In this document: positions 1-12,418 of the stretch, piece by piece
How positions within the stretch are numbered: position 1 is the first letter of the stretch
Layout of the letters: every line of letters begins with the position of its first letter
Source of the DNA: Druceiella hillmani
Lineage: Eukaryota > Arthropoda > Insecta > Lepidoptera > Hepialidae
Length of the DNA stretch: 64,000 bases
Reading direction: 5' to 3'
Assembly: GCA_039881145.1 (NCBI GenBank)
Contig: JAYKKI010000088.1
Location: 5,850,001-5,914,000, forward strand
Notes under the pieces: model-generated
What the model was told of the DNA's origin: nothing
Database searches by the model: none
What the model saw: the letters and a program-made list of their open reading frames with translations, nothing else
Made by a program: the position numbers and the translations under genes

Positions 1-34
1 TCTCAATATATAAATTTTATATACCACTTTTTAT

Positions 35-297
35 TTAATAATACAAGAAAGCCAATAAAATACTTTACAAAACTGATTCGCTTCTCCGTTAACAAATACT
101 GCTTTCGAATTTCCATTATCAATTCATTGGGTAGAATTTTCCAAATCATCACGAATTCGCTCAAAATCATAACTTCGTCGTGAATTTTTCAGCTCCACAG
201 GTATCTGATTGTACCCTAGGCGGTTCCTCGAAATGGGGTCGAGATGTATAGTTTGACAGCCGATAAATTAGGTCGCGAAAGAAAAGTTCTTTGCGAA
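35..297 (-). pseudogene. Block M1a, copy A: fossil terminal-exon-like segment
   Basis: Unknown product. Read on the minus strand, a pyrimidine-rich 'ttctcttaatcag' ends just before base 297, as a 3' splice site would. It is followed by a frame containing RKELFFRDLIYRLSNY and then a segment like the 'IEEPPSIRSDTC' of other copies. One frameshift follows, after which the frame continues to WKILPNELIMEI and YFIGFL and stops at 37-35. An AATAAA motif overlaps the stop. The same acceptor, frame and ending recur in copies B and D. That the DNA is homologous is seen directly. That it was an exon is inference, and no known family was recognised. Confidence 0.35.
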
Positions 298-1322
298 CTG
301 ATTAAGAGAAATGGTTTGTCCTTCATATTTTAAAGACAAAATTAGGAAAGTTTAAGAACTGATATTGTTTATAAACGGCGACTTGAATGAATATATTATA
401 TGAAAACGTATTATTTCATTTTCCATATTTCATTTGGATGATTAAGACAATAAAATATCATTTATATTCTGTGAAATCAACAGAACAATTTTTCCATTTA
501 ACTGTTAACAGAAGGTTAATGCCTTATTTATGCAACAATCGTGGTATAAATTGAAAGAGTGAATTATTTTCGAAAACGCCATACTTAAAATAATAGAAAA
601 AGAGTTACTAGAAAACGACTGTTTCTTTTAGCCTGCTTTCTAAGAGATAATTTTATTTACGTAGTATTTAATAAATAACTAGAGCAATATTTTAGATGCC
701 CTATGTTCTTTTAAATATATCAACTTTTCTACGGACCTAAGTGCACATGAAATCGTCTCAATGAAAGTAGACAGTTTTTACAGTAAAATATATTGTAGCA
801 AAATAGGTTACAAAATTATTCAAATAAAGTGTAGGTTCACAAAATGGAGTGGAAGGAATAATCCGACGGGAGCAGAAAGAGAGACTTGGATGATAGAGAA
901 ATTGATTCAGCCATTTAAAAGTTTATGCTCACTTAAATAAATTCAGTATAAAAATATTGAGGAAAGTTTAAGCGAAACATTGTCACAAGGTGATGAAAGT
1001 AATACGTAATAGTGTACAGTAGTTTTCAAAAGAAAAAGGAATAAATATTTCTAGGTTTTTACGTTATGTTTTGCAACAATATTTTAACAAAATTCTGAAG
1101 ATTTTTGCATAATCAAAGTATGAATCTCATGATAAATTATGGAATTTCTGTTTACCTCCTTTTATAATTTAGAAATCGTTCGATTCGTTTACTATTATTA
1201 CTAAAATCCATGTTGTTTGAATGTGTAAAATTTTGTCAATCAACCTATGAATTCACCATACAGAAATAAAAGTCACTAATAAGTCATTGGAGTGACATTT
1301 CTGTTTTCGCATAAATACTTTG
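298..1322. other. Gene-free tract between M1a and the RTE insertion (copy A)
   Basis: No supportable gene. The tract matches parts of later units. Bases about 540-790 (ending in a 'cctaagtg.a.a.gaaa.cgtc' segment) match about 20800-21020, and a shorter match lies near 39320-39350. Bases 1230-1320 match about 10740-10830. It is ordinary array sequence that runs into the target site of the LINE at 1323. Confidence 0.5.
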
Positions 1323-1332
1323 TATTTAGCCT
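1323..1332 (+). repeat. Left target-site duplication of the RTE-like LINE
   Basis: TATTTAGCCT is repeated exactly at 2920-2929, directly after the (TTA)n tail. Removing 1333-2929 rebuilds a continuous array sequence comparable with about 10810-10870 in the next unit. Because the tail is TTA-rich, the border may be off by one or two bases. Confidence 0.8.
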
Positions 1333-2919
1333 GTTATAGACATAGATTGATGACTATGGAGGAAATAATGAAAACACTTCAAAAAATACAAAACGACATG
1401 GAAGAACAAAAAAATATGATTTCAAAAAGTGCAGAAAAAATAACAGAGGAAATTACAAAAAACATCAACGAAATCATGGACAAAAAACTTCAAGTCTGGG
1501 ACACCAAACTGCAAAAACTGGAAGAAAAAGTAAACAATCAAGGCAAGCAACTTTACTATTTAGAAAAAGAGGCTAGACAGCGCAATCTAGTATTTTTTGT
1601 AGTGGAGAAAGGCGAACAGTCCTATTTAGAGTTAGAAAAAAATATGAAGGATTGGTAGAAGAACAGACAAACCCCGTCCTGTCACCATAACATTTACGAC
1701 ACTTGGAATAAAAGTCAATATTCTCAAACAAAAACGAGCTCTCAACGACACTGCATACTACATAAAAGAAGATTATCCGCTAAAAGTATTAGAGAAAAGA
1801 AAGGAATAAAAACAGACACCAGTAAGAATTGAAAAAGAAAAAGGAAATAGAGCTATAATAAAATACGATAAATTAATCATATTAAAAAACACCCCGGAAA
1901 TCACAACAGGAAACAAGAAAAGAACCCTTTCAACATCTCCTGAAAATAACTTAAAATCCCAAACACCCCAGGGATCACGAACACACAAAAAGAACAAGAC
2001 TCTCAGTGCATCCCCCACTCAACGTTCATCATGTTTCTCAGAGGGAGTTGCGAAACCTGGAATGCTGAATTTTTTCCTACTCTACAAGATGAAAGCGATG
2101 AAAATAAATAGAAAAAACATAAAACACACGAAACTCAAAACAATCAACATCTCCCAATACCCGAGGGAGAGATCGACCAAAACCCTCCAAAGAAAAACAA
2201 GAAAGGAAAAAGAAAAACATTTTCAATATTTGAACCTATTTAAGTCGTACCTACCACTGCCTACCAAGAAGACATTTATGGACTCGGAGATTCTACCGTG
2301 TCTCACCTACGGCTGCCAAACCTGGACGTTTGACCTTAATACTAGTAGCAAAATTCAGACCACTCAGAGAAGAATGGAGAGAAGCTACTTAGGTATCAAA
2401 TTAAAAGAAAAAATAAGAAATAAAACCATCCGCAAAAAAACGGGTATAACAGATGCACTCACCTACACTCTTCAAAGAAAATGGAGATGGGCGGGTCACG
2501 TGGCGAGGTACGCTGATAATAGGTGGACACAAAAAAATCATCCAATGGACGGGATCACAAGGTACCAGAGCGAGAGGCAGACCCAATGTCAGATGGACTG
2601 ACGAGATCGTGGGTACAGCAGGTTGCGAGTGGCTCCAAACAGCCAAAGATAGAGAAGAATGGCAAGCTTTGGAGGAGGCTTTTTTACCCTAAGGGGATCC
2701 ATATAAATTTAATAAATAATGTAAAAATTTTGTATAATAATTGTCAATGTAAATTATCATGAGCATTAATTAATTTCACTATTCTATTTTAATTTTTTAT
2801 ACAATGTATACAAATGTCATTATTTTTAATTAATGTTGTAATTTATTATTTATTTTTTATTGCATGTTGCATGTATGTAACTTTTTGTATGGAATTTAAT
2901 AAAGCTCTGTTATTATTAT
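1333..2919 (+). mobile_element. RTE-like LINE, internally deleted, with target-site duplication
   Basis: This is a non-LTR retrotransposon relic of the insect 'endonuclease-reverse transcriptase' type. An ORF1-like coiled-coil protein starts at 1350 and runs open to 1658, then continues in a shifted frame with LGIKVNILKQKRALNDT and EKGNRAIIKYDKLII to about 2060. The endonuclease and catalytic reverse transcriptase are missing. From about 2270 the family's C-terminal tail appears: LTYGCQTWTF, then TTQRRMERSYLGI, then KWRWAGHVAR. After a frameshift come RARGRPNVRWTDEI and a stop near 2690. The 3' end carries AATAAA and a short (TTA)n tail, as RTE elements do. TATTTAGCCT lies on both sides, at 1323-1332 and 2920-2929. 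Family assignment comes from remembered similarity, while the structure is read directly. Confidence 0.85.
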
Positions 2920-2929
2920 TATTTAGCCT
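2920..2929 (+). repeat. Right target-site duplication of the RTE-like LINE
   Basis: Exact copy of 1323-1332. The sequence after it returns at once to array block M6 (the 'aataatatcag.ggaaaaagac' segment). Confidence 0.8.
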
Positions 2930-2934
2930 AAGTT

Positions 2935-3480
2935 CTGTCTCATCATTGAAATGTTGTAACAGATCAAAATTATTCTATGAATAATATCAGTGGAAAAAGA
3001 CTGAATATATGTTATAATTTCCTAAGGTTTTTAAGTAGGGCACAATTATAAGTGTTATTCTTTTCTGATATCGTAGCAACACATTAAAGTTCTTTACTGT
3101 CAACAAATACTTAACCAAAAATCACTGCAATATCAATATAGACAGGGATGTATATGCTAAGCAACGACTATGTTATCGTGGAGACAGATCTAATTCAGAA
3201 TAACTATTAAGCTATTTTAGCAGGGTAAATTATGATGAAAGTATTGATAAACGTTTGAAAATAAATATAGTAAATATACATTATTAGAATTCGGTTTTGG
3301 ATTTAACTAAAAGTTTTTTTTTTAATTAGTTCTGAATTTTCAAAGGAATTTGCATATTATGGAGAGTTAGCTGGACACTAAAATTATTAAATAATGTTTA
3401 GGTATTTTAGTAATTAATTAGATTATTAATGATTTTTGTTACGTTGAGGCCATTTCTGCTACCTGTGTAATTGACATAAT
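2935..3480 (+). repeat. Array block M6 plus following block, copy A
   Basis: It matches 10840-11360 and the two tandem copies at 21690-22480. The TATA position has decayed here to 'gggatgtatatgc' (about 3145-3156). No open frame of note. The block ends in a 'tgtttaggtattttagtaat' tract shared with 11270-11290 and 22540-22560. Confidence 0.6.
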
Positions 3481-3889
3481 ATATTTCATTATTATAAAAT
3501 TTTACTTAAAACAAATAATTTTGTAAGAAAACTTGTCTCCAAACATTTTTATTCATGAATATCTTAGATGTCGTTAATCGACGTGGAGCGAAGAGAATAC
3601 AGTTACATTTGAAGAGTTGTGAGGAGAACAGTGACTGTATCGGAATTCTCCTCAAAACACAAGTGACAGAACCTTGGAAGACTAGTTTTTTTAGAATATT
3701 TAAATAATTACGAAATTTGTAAACTTAGGAAATTTATAGAATGTAAATATAGTTTCGTTTTAGTTAGGGAAATTTGAAATGTGTGTCCTTCGTACGTATG
3801 AGAAATTCCACACCGTTCATCACATTTGTAGTACATAAACACTAACAGAGAGTTCAATATTTCAGTGAGATTCATAATAAGTACTAATG

Positions 3890-4090
3890 GAGCATCAAAA
3901 CCAAATTGAGATCGAAATCCTAATTTCGTTGTACGCTTTTTAACTTCACAGGTATGCGGCCTAATAGAAGATATTTCTTCGATGCGGGGTCGAGTTGCAA
4001 AATTTGATTGCCAATAAATTAGGTCTCGAGTGAAAATTTATTTACATGCTGTTTAAAAGGAACGCTTCCCCCTACTCTCTCAAATGAAAA
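3890..4090 (-). pseudogene. Block M1b, copy A: diverged relative of M1a
   Basis: On the minus strand the frame reads SNFATRPRIEE and then SSIRPHTCEVKK, clearly related to M1a (TTRP.IEEPPSIRSDTC) and to copy B of M1b at 13052. A 'ccttttaaacag' stretch before it could be an old splice acceptor. The frame breaks after about 45 residues. Function unknown. Confidence 0.35.
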
Positions 4091-4485
4091 GTTTAGGAAC
4101 TGATATTATTTACAAACAACAACCTTGAATAATTATATTGTACTCGAATGAAGCTTAGACTGTAAAGATACTGTTACCATTGAAGTGTTAAAATCATGAA
4201 ATTTATGTATGTGTATATCATTAACTCCAAAACTTACAAAAAGAAATTAATATGTGTTTGGTATTTGATTTAAATAATTTATTTAAATTTTAATTTCTGT
4301 TATCAACGGGACTTATTTTTATTTACTTGTTTCTTAAGAACTTCATACGCAATTTACAGATTTAAGCGAAACGCTGGGCATGAGGAAGAACAAAAGAACA
4401 AATGGGCAAAAAGCAATATTGAATGCGACACGAAAGTAGGAATATTAAAGAAAAAGATAAAAATGCACAGGAACTGGAATAAATA

Positions 4486-4700
4486 TCATCTGGTGATTAT
4501 TCCTGAAACAACAAGCAAATCCATAACTCCTTTTCTGAAGCGCTCAATTGAGCCGAAGGGAATATCTAGACTGGGTCCATCTCGAAATACTGCTTTGAAC
4601 ATGTGGGTGCACGAAAGAAATCCGAACGCTTTAGGATATTCGTACTCGCTCGAGGCAGGTGAAATAAAAAATGACATCGTCCTTCCATTTAGCATCCGAA
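4486..4700 (-). pseudogene. Block M7, copy A: fossil open frame of unknown product
   Basis: A 69-residue frame with FFISPASSEYEYPKAFGF and FRKGVMDLLVVSGIITR. Copy B (13869-14054) keeps FISPVQSAHEYPSA and FRNGIIELFGS in the same minus-strand frame. The plus strand is also open over 4463-4753, so this could be chance at a slightly less A+T-rich spot. The repeat relation is firm. Coding status is a guess resting on the shared residues and on its place between M2 and M1b. Confidence 0.3.
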
Positions 4701-4759
4701 AACATAAATTGTTATTAACTCAAGATCGAGGTATTATCAACGTAATGATTTAATTATTA

Positions 4760-5810
4760 AAAAAAATTCAAAAATTGTTGTGATACCATTTCTTTCGTTT
4801 TGGTACGTTTTATGAAACAAAATCTTCGTTAATGTAACTTAAAATCGTTTAGGTTAATCTCTCTGAAATAAATTTATGCATTACCGATTCGATTATAGCG
4901 TAATATATTAATCCCACTTACGCCGGGTTAATTTGTAACGTGTTTATGTGAGGTTGCTTGAGTCGACTTAATGGTCGTCATGCCATAACAATTTTTACTT
5001 ATACATTTCCTTATTAATCAGGCCCAATGTCATTTAATTAAGAGTTAATTACGTTTTTTTCTGCGTTTCATGGAAAATATTTTTGATTAATGATCGCGAT
5101 GCCATAGAACATAGAATATGTACCAAATTGTACCCATTGTGTACGTAGTTTTAATTCCAATTTCACGTGGCTCATTTTCGCAACTGTCCGAAATATAAAC
5201 ATTTTAACGTATTTAAGTTTCCTTTTCCACTTATTTTTCTCCATAACTTTAAAATATAATTTATGTACTTTCAAATTAACTGGGAATTTTGTCTGGCCAT
5301 TTGCCTATCGACGTGTAATGGTTTCACTTATAAAGCGACAAGTTTCTTTAAAGATTTAAGTTTCTATTTACACAACACAATTTTTTTAGTTTTACCACTA
5401 GCAACACCTAGTATGGTATAGTCTTATTTATAATACATGTAAAATTTAGGGTTCATTTAACCCTACAAGAGATTATGTTTTTCTGCAATTGAGATAATCA
5501 CTAGATACTGATTTGTTTTCTCATTAAACACCGGTTAAAAAAATCGAAGTTGCTTGTCGTAGAAGTACTTAAACATTTTACTCTCTCGCATCTGATGTTA
5601 AATAATTTTAGTTTCATTATTTACTTTCCGGGTCTCTCTGTACGGCTGCTTAATGTGTTAGAATTAATTACAAAACTAATATAGATAGTGAGTAGTTACA
5701 CAATTGCTGATACTAATATCGCGGAGTAAATATCTATGATTATTATTTTCTTTTTAACAAAAGTAATTTACAAAATTTGAGGAAGCAAGTTAAAATGAAG
5801 ACCTCAAAAT
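4760..5810. other. Gene-free array tract between M7 and M2 (copy A)
   Basis: No gene supported. Recurrent scraps include 'gcattaccgattcgattatagcgta' near 4880 (also near 14255) and the 5690-5790 tract, which matches 32660-32745 and 15780-15890. An AATTACC immediately after M2 would read as a GGTAATT splice donor on the minus strand. Confidence 0.4.
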
Positions 5811-6045
5811 TACCATCATTCAAATTGTTACAACATCCGTTCTATCAGGTTTAGCTAATCTCTCAAAACAACTGAGCCAAATCTCGCTAAGTCTCGACAA
5901 ATTAACGCTCTGGGAATCTCGTCATGTAAATCTGTCTCAGTCTGTACGTCCACTATTCAATAGCGCATACTGTCATTTAATGTTGTGGCACTATATGAGG
6001 GGCGGTGTGCACAGCATGATTACCTTCAGCCCACTTCGTCTAAGG
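5811..6045 (-). pseudogene. Block M2, copy A: fossil first-exon-like segment
   Basis: Five copies of this block occur. On the minus strand it starts with an initiator-like 'ctccttagacgaa' at about 6043, followed by a leader of roughly 90 bases. The start codon seen in other copies is here GTG (5953-5951). An open tail follows (DEIPRALICRD and later SVVLRD), and near 5811 a GATG/GTAATT donor-like site. Copies B, C, D and E keep ATG at this point. Product unknown. The repeat homology is observed and the exon reading is inferred. Confidence 0.35.
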
Positions 6046-6179
6046 AGCAAGCGCAATGTAGCTGTCAAGTATCCATTTCAGGGTATGCGATACCTGTGTG
6101 TGTCCGGTGCACCTTTTACTTTGAACTCCCCTTTCTTTATTCGCTACCGTGTTAACGTCTAATTCGCGTCCTTGTTAAC

Positions 6180-9100
6180 AGGATTTCGTGATATCACGGA
6201 TGCGTGCGGGTGGTAAGAAATATTTTATTTATCTGCATTACTTTTGTTTTATTCGCGAGTGATATTACAAAACGGTTGTTGTTTTTTTATATGAAAATAT
6301 AAGATTATTGAGCTAGACATTTAGACACTAGAGATTTTCTTGAGGCGAAGATTTATTTGATGTCAGTGTTTTTATTACATTTAAAAAAAACAAATCAGAT
6401 TTATTATTTCAGAATTTATAAAGTATTGAATGAATAATGGTATAACTTTATGACCTTTTTAATATATTTTTATTAAATTTAAATTATTTAACTTTATTCA
6501 TTTATTTTTCATATATTATGAAATATTTTCCAACTTTTCATGACCCCAGAGTAGAATATATACTTAAAATAACCATCATTATTATTTATAATTAATATAA
6601 ATAACATTACGAAAAAATTGGAAACGGTTATTTTTATAATTATATCTTCGTCACTTTCCGAGATAGACTAACTTATGGGAAATTTTTCTTTCATCATTTT
6701 TATGTAAACATTATACTATCTTATTGACATGCAAGCAATTTCTTTCGGACAATTTTAATGGACGCGATTATCTATATGTCTTCATCGGATATATATATGT
6801 CTTCGCTAAATAGTACGACTTTATCCACATGTGCAATTAATCATATGTAATTCTGAAAATTCATATTTTTATATCATAAATTAGTTGCGTATAGTTTATA
6901 AAGTAATTAATTTTCAAATTTTGTGTCAAATAATTATTTTGTATAAATTAGCACACAGTTTAAATAAGAAGAAATATTGTAAAATGTGAAAATAAAGTGT
7001 CCTTTATCTGTTGGAAAAGCTATAAAACAAAATCTTAGGTTTCGTTCTTATTTGTTTTTAAATTTTTTAGTTGAATATTTTAATGGTAAAATGGAGTAAA
7101 ATTAATGAAATACGGTAAAAGAAATCTGCGCTTAATTCAATTAATTTTCTTACTTTTACAATTTATTAATTTTACTACAAGGACTTCACTCTTTTAACGT
7201 CCTAACGGGTTCACCAGTATTATAATGGTATTCACCATATCCTAAAATCAGGTTCACATATTGGCTCGCACCAAGAACGACGCATTCACTAATTCTTCTT
7301 ACTCGGGAACTTTTCAGAAAATTTTAACCAAAGCCATTGAAACACATTAAATAAACACTGTATATTTTGATATAAAAATTTATAATTGGCAATTTGAGAC
7401 CGATGTTAAAAGCCACATGACGAAAAAACAATACTTGGTGTACAACAAAACAATACAAGTTATATGGACGTGTCTCCTGTCCTCTATAGATAAAGTATGG
7501 AACTATTGTTGTCAACAAAATAGCTTCGTTATTTTCTTTCTGTTCGTAAAATTATCTGATATCATTATTTTCTCTCAACCTAACGAAAAAACGTTACTTT
7601 AACGGACAATAAAGGTTAAGACAAAACTAGTGCGATATGATATACCGAATTTTTAAACGAACCGATAAGATAACCGGTATGGTATTGCGTTAGATAAGGT
7701 ATACGGTAAGTAAAGTCAATGATACGATCTAGGGCTGAGTAACTATTCGGAAAAGACCGTAAAAAATTATCAATACCGATTATATTTAATTTGTAGTCAT
7801 TGAATAAATTAATCAAAAATAAAATGTTACCTGATATAGATTGACATTTGTGCTGCCATTATAAAAATCTATACCTTTTTTGCTTTTTCTAGGTTTTGTG
7901 TGGCTTTTTCGATGACGCTGCCGATTTTATGATTTAGTGTTGCATGTTTATATGGAGGATACAACAAGACACAATCTGAACATTGTTTCATCTTGGTGGT
8001 ACAGCAACTTCCGTGGAAACAGCATTTAAAAACTATAATGAAAAATAAAAACGAATTTTAAAAGAAATTAAACCGACACGCAGCTTACTATAACGCAATG
8101 AATAAAAAATAATTGTATTATCACTTGAAAAGAAAAATATAAAATCAGTCCAAAATCCACATCAATTACTGCCATTTTAAAAACCATAACTGTCTTAATG
8201 TTCAAACGTTGTAATTGGTTTAAATAGGCATTTACAAGTATTGCCATATTAAATAATATATAAACCATGGAGATTTATGTTATAATCGTAATTAAAATTA
8301 GATTAATATTATTACTAAGACGTAAAAAATAATTTACTTAAATAATAAATTAAACAATATCGTATTAAAAGTTATTCAAATAAATATATTATATTTGGGT
8401 GAATTATGGATGTTAAAAACTTTCGAATGGCTATAATTTTTGTTCACAAACTGTAAACAACCTTTACCTTGAAATCGAACACTCGCCTCTTTTATCATTT
8501 TCTTTTTCTGTTTATAACTTCTTTTTTCACAGCTATGCTAAAAAAGATATAGTTAGAAAAGTCAAATTCACCATGAATCGTTAAGAAGGATAAATATCCT
8601 TCTTAACGATTAGCATAATATATATATAGATAAGCATAAATATGCGATATTCTTTTAATGCATTTTCATGATAAAGCAACAATTTTTAAATTTTATAAAA
8701 AAAAGGTGGTGCGACATTAAAAAATATAGTAATATTGCAATCCAGCCATGATGCACAGTTACAGATTGTAGTAGCTAGTGCCGAATATTGAGAAATTAAT
8801 ACTGTAGAGGACTGAAGTTTATAATAAGTATTAGAAAAACTGATAAATTCAAGAAATTCTTACAAAAAGCCCACGGTTCGCACTTAATTGGTATTTATTA
8901 AGGTAAAAGATCCTACATTTATTTATATAATACAGGTTATATATATTAAATTTAAAAAATTTAAAAAAACAGAACAAACAAACAAAATAATTTTTGCAAT
9001 TATTAGATATGAACAAAGGGGAAGAATATATTCATGTAGTGTGGAAGGGAATGAGATTACGCAGTGACAAGGAATTGTAATTGGAACAATATTTATCAAA

Positions 9101-9480
9101 TACCTTTTGAATACGGAGTGGCACAATTAGGTTTGTACTGGAGTTTGGACTTTATCCAGGAGTGACACCGAATTCAGAAAGAGAACGATAACATTTATGG
9201 AATAAAAGTGTAGTCTCATTTCAATCCATGAACTTCGATGATGATGTCGATTTTTATGTTCAAGAAACTTTAAATGTTCATGACATTTTTTGAATTTGGA
9301 TTAAATTAGTTACACGTTACTAAACAATTAACTTTGTGGTTTACTTGTATTATGAATTAGAATTTTTTTTATAAACAGACACTAAGGAGAAATCAATATT
9401 TCACTGTTATTGACAAATGGCTAATAATTGACTTTGGATTCTTCGGATTAGGATTTTAAAACTGTTAAATTTAGGTATAA
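6180..9480. other. Gene-free part of unit A
   Basis: No gene or recognisable element. About 6190-6260 matches 33130-33230, 6540-6660 matches 17440-17580, and 9130-9480 matches 34850-35250. A perfect 17-bp hairpin (8576-8611) is listed separately. The 7618-7780 stretch contains short scrambled 'gataccg/cggtat' motifs but no clear terminal inverted repeats. Confidence 0.4.
8576..8611. repeat. Perfect short hairpin, 17-bp stem
   Basis: AATCGTTAAGAAGGATA (8576-8592) pairs perfectly with 8595-8611 across a two-base loop. It is isolated in gene-free sequence and could be a small inverted duplication or a MITE remnant. Confidence 0.8.
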
Positions 9481-9652
9481 TAAATTTCTACAAAATTAAC
9501 ACCAAGTATATTCGAAACTTGAAATTTGATTAAATTATATTCGTTAGATATCGTGATTTAAATTAAAGACAGAATCTCTTCGAGACACTAACACGCACCT
9601 CAATGATTCAATTTTATGTCTTACATCATTTTTTTTTTGGTTTTTTACTTAA

Positions 9653-9884
9653 TTATTCAAGGATGCCAATAAAATACTTTAGAAAATTGATTCGCTCCTC
9701 GGCTAACCAACAATATGTATGAATTTCCATTATCGATTCAACGCGTAGAATTTTCCAGTTTATCACGAATTGGCTCGAAAGATGACAGGTATCTGATCGA
9801 ATCGAAGGCGGTTCCTCGATACGGGTCGAGTTGTAAAATTTGACAGCCAATAAATTAGGTCGCGAATGAAAAGTTCTTTCCGAA
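9653..9884 (-). pseudogene. Block M1a, copy B: fossil terminal-exon-like segment
   Basis: The acceptor-like 'ttcttaaccag' ends at 9885. It is followed by RKELFIRDLIYWLSNFTTRP. Loss of one base then shifts the frame to IEEPPSIRSDTC, and about 30 bases seen in other copies are deleted. The frame resumes with NWKILRVESIMEI and FLKYFIGILE and stops at 9655-9653. Product unknown. The same beginning and end as copy A support a shared ancestral exon. Confidence 0.35.
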
Positions 9885-10839
9885 CTGGTTAAGAAAAATG
9901 CTTTCCCCTTTGTCTTTTAAAGGCAACTTTAAGAAAATTTTAGAAATGATATTGTTTACAAATGCCGACTTTATATGAACATATTATATTAAAACGTATT
10001 ATTTTCTTTTGACCTACGGAAGTTAAAATAAGGAAACGTCATTTACATGCTTCAAATCAACAGAAAGTTTTTTCCCATTTCACCATCAAGATATCGTAAA
10101 TAGACATTAAAAAGTTTTAGTTAATTAATTTAGGGTTAATAGAAGATTAATGTCTTGTTTTTATAAAAATCAATGACAAGGATACGTTCTATCTCATAAT
10201 TATAACGCCAAATAAATATTAGTGAATTACCTACTTTGGCTCTTTGATTTGCCTGCGCGCTGTACTGAAATTTTATTACTCATTAGAGGAGTACATTTAT
10301 TAAAAGCAAATAAATTTTCACATTATTTTTTTCATTTTTGTTTATTTTACACACATAAATATCATGTAAATTTGATGACGAGGGCGTTTAAATCAATTTC
10401 TCTATAAAATTAAAAATATTACATGTGGCGCAATACGTTATCCTCACTCGAAATATAATATGCCCAGTGAAAACGAAATATCTGAAGTCGAAAGTAATTA
10501 AAAATACCAGAACTTAAAACATTTAAAAATACTAGGTATTTTTAAGTATTATTTTTTATAATCGATTCCAGTGTGACTTGATCAAGAGATTTATGCGAAT
10601 ACGATTGAGTTTTTTTGTTCGTTTTTATATTTGACTGAAGTCCATGCCGTCAACTCACAGGTCATGTCAATAATTTTTATTTCGTTTCCTTGAAATTAAT
10701 TTTTACTAATCTTAATTGGATTTTTTCCAGTGTACAATGCCAATCAACCTATGAAAATTCATAAAAAAATAAAAGTCATTAATTATGCATAGAAGTATTA
10801 ATACTTCATTCGCATAAATACTCTGTACGATGAAACAGA

Positions 10840-11390
10840 GACAGCATGGTACATTCTTTGAATAATATCAGTAGAAAAGACTGAATATTAGTTACACTTT
10901 CCTAAAGTTCTGAAGTAGGGTAAGATTATCAGTGTTAATCTTTTCTGATATCATAACAATACATTGAAGTTCATTTATTGTTAATACTTACTAAAAATCA
11001 CTACGATATCAATATAGAGAGGGGTATAAAAGCTGAGAAGCGACTATGTTAAAGTGGAAACAGGTCTAATTCATAACAACAAGTAACCTATTTTAGTAGG
11101 AAAAATTGTGAAAAAGGTAATGATGGACGTTTAGGAAAGTAAATATAATGAATATACTCTTAATTCAATAAGGCTTTAAATTTAAGTAAAAGTTTTATTG
11201 AAATTAGTTTAGAATTTAAAAAAAATTCTAATTAATGAAGAGATGGCTGGACGCTACGAAGATATTAAATAATTTTTAGGTATTTTATTAATAAATTACA
11301 TTATTAATGCTTTTTGTTTCATTGAGGAAAATTTTGCTACTATTGTAGTTGACAATATGTTCTGTATGTTTTGCTTCAAACAAGTAATTT
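10840..11390 (+). repeat. Array block M6 plus following block, copy B
   Basis: Homologous to 2935-3480 and 21690-22480. The best-preserved TATA box of the M6 copies lies inside it (11025-11032). The block ends where the Tc1 relic begins, and the usual follow-on sequence resumes after about 12820. Confidence 0.6.
11025..11032 (+). promoter_or_regulatory. TATA box in block M6 (TATAAAAG)
   Basis: GGGGTATAAAAGC is a textbook TATA box. The aligned position in unit C reads GATATAAAGG in both tandem copies (21873-21879 and 22300-22306). In unit C a TTAGTCGG about 28 bases downstream could serve as an initiator. Conservation between copies suggests the unit once carried a plus-strand promoter. No transcript is shown by sequence alone. 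Confidence 0.4.
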
Positions 11391-11539
11391 TTGGTATATT
11401 TGGCTACTTTAAAGAATTCAGCAACCAAGTAAAAATGGAGTCTATAAAAGATTTTAAAAATTAAACTTGAATATAATAAATGAAATTATTTATATTTATG
11501 CAATAATTAGACACAATTAACAAATATTTTAAAATTTTA

Positions 11540-11790
11540 GATTCAACAATATCCCATCTCTTTTTCTCATGAGGAAGTTACAAATGTTACGTAACCAAGC
11601 GACTAATTTTTTCAATATCGTCTTTGTTATTTTTTGCCATTTGTCTTGCAATATTCTCCATAAGTGTTCTTAAGATGTTGGGCAAATTATTCGTATTTGC
11701 CTGTCAAGCTGATCCTAGAATAATTTTATCGGGGTCAAGTCAGGTTACGATAGGGGCCACGCCTTAACTTTTAAAACCTTTTGATGTTCC

Positions 11791-11845
<55 letters not shown>

Positions 11846-12248
11846 CATACACACATATGTGTATGTGTGTGTGTGAATACATAGCTTAAAGAAGTAACTG
11901 ATATGCATCCCTTAAAGCTTGTGTCCAGAAGTCGTCTTTCGACTGTGGAAACACTGCCAGGTTTACTGTGGCTAATGTTGAATTCTGCTGCTATTTTTGG
12001 TGCAGTTAAATGTCTACTATGTCTGCTCTTCACGATTATTAAACCTTCACCAGAAGTTGTCACTCTTAGTCAACCTGCGTGTTGTTTATTGATAATTATA
12101 AATTGGGTCACAGATTTCTTGACATCATAGCCAACGGTTTGCCTCGGTATCTTCAGCAGTTTTGAAATCCCACAATTACTATTACCGTATTTATAAAAGC
12201 CGATATTATCCCTCTTGCCTCTTTAGAATTTTCGTTGTTTTGATCCAT
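11540..12248 (-). pseudogene. Tc1-family transposase, broken
   Basis: A start codon at 12248 gives MDQNNENSKEARG. A frameshifted helix-turn-helix follows, with ISKLLKIPRQTVGYDVKK, and then the second N-terminal motif LTAPKIAAEFN with STVERRLLDT (about 11900-12030). After the TA microsatellite the C-terminal half resumes in pieces: SQPDLTPIKLF, which matches the family's SPDLNPIENLW catalytic motif, then CPTS.EHLWRILQDKW and LKKLVAWL. Stops and frameshifts are spread throughout, so it is dead. In life it would cut and paste the element at TA sites. Confidence 0.75.
11795..11842. repeat. (TA)24 microsatellite
   Basis: Uninterrupted TA dinucleotides inside the Tc1 transposase relic. The following 'atacatacacacatatgtgtatgtgtgtgtg' adds a short CA/TG tract. 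Confidence 0.95.
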
Positions 12249-12405
12249 TTTGTGCACGAAATAAAATGACGATAAAAACTTTTGTTAATTATTGGAAATA
12301 AATTTTCTCAGTTTATAGAAGTATGTTTCCTGATCAAACGACTTCAGAAAATTGAAATACTACTTAAGTTTACTACTCCCCGGTAACTTCAATGAAATAG
12401 TAAAC

Positions 12406-12418
12406 TTCAAAATTTAAC
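12406..12418 (+). repeat. Left 13-bp target duplication of the cDNA-like insert
   Basis: TTCAAAATTTAAC is repeated exactly at 12597-12609. The right copy starts directly after the inverted arm ends at 12596. Confidence 0.8.

Noticed and set aside
4463..4753. 96-codon plus-strand open frame
   Set aside because: The opposite strand is equally open, and the repeated copy at 13830-14100 has several stops in the matching plus frame. The minus-strand reading is better kept between copies, so only that one is listed, with low confidence.
7618..7780. 'ctagggctgagtaactattcgg' resembling a hAT terminal repeat
   Set aside because: No partner terminus or 8-bp target duplication was found nearby.
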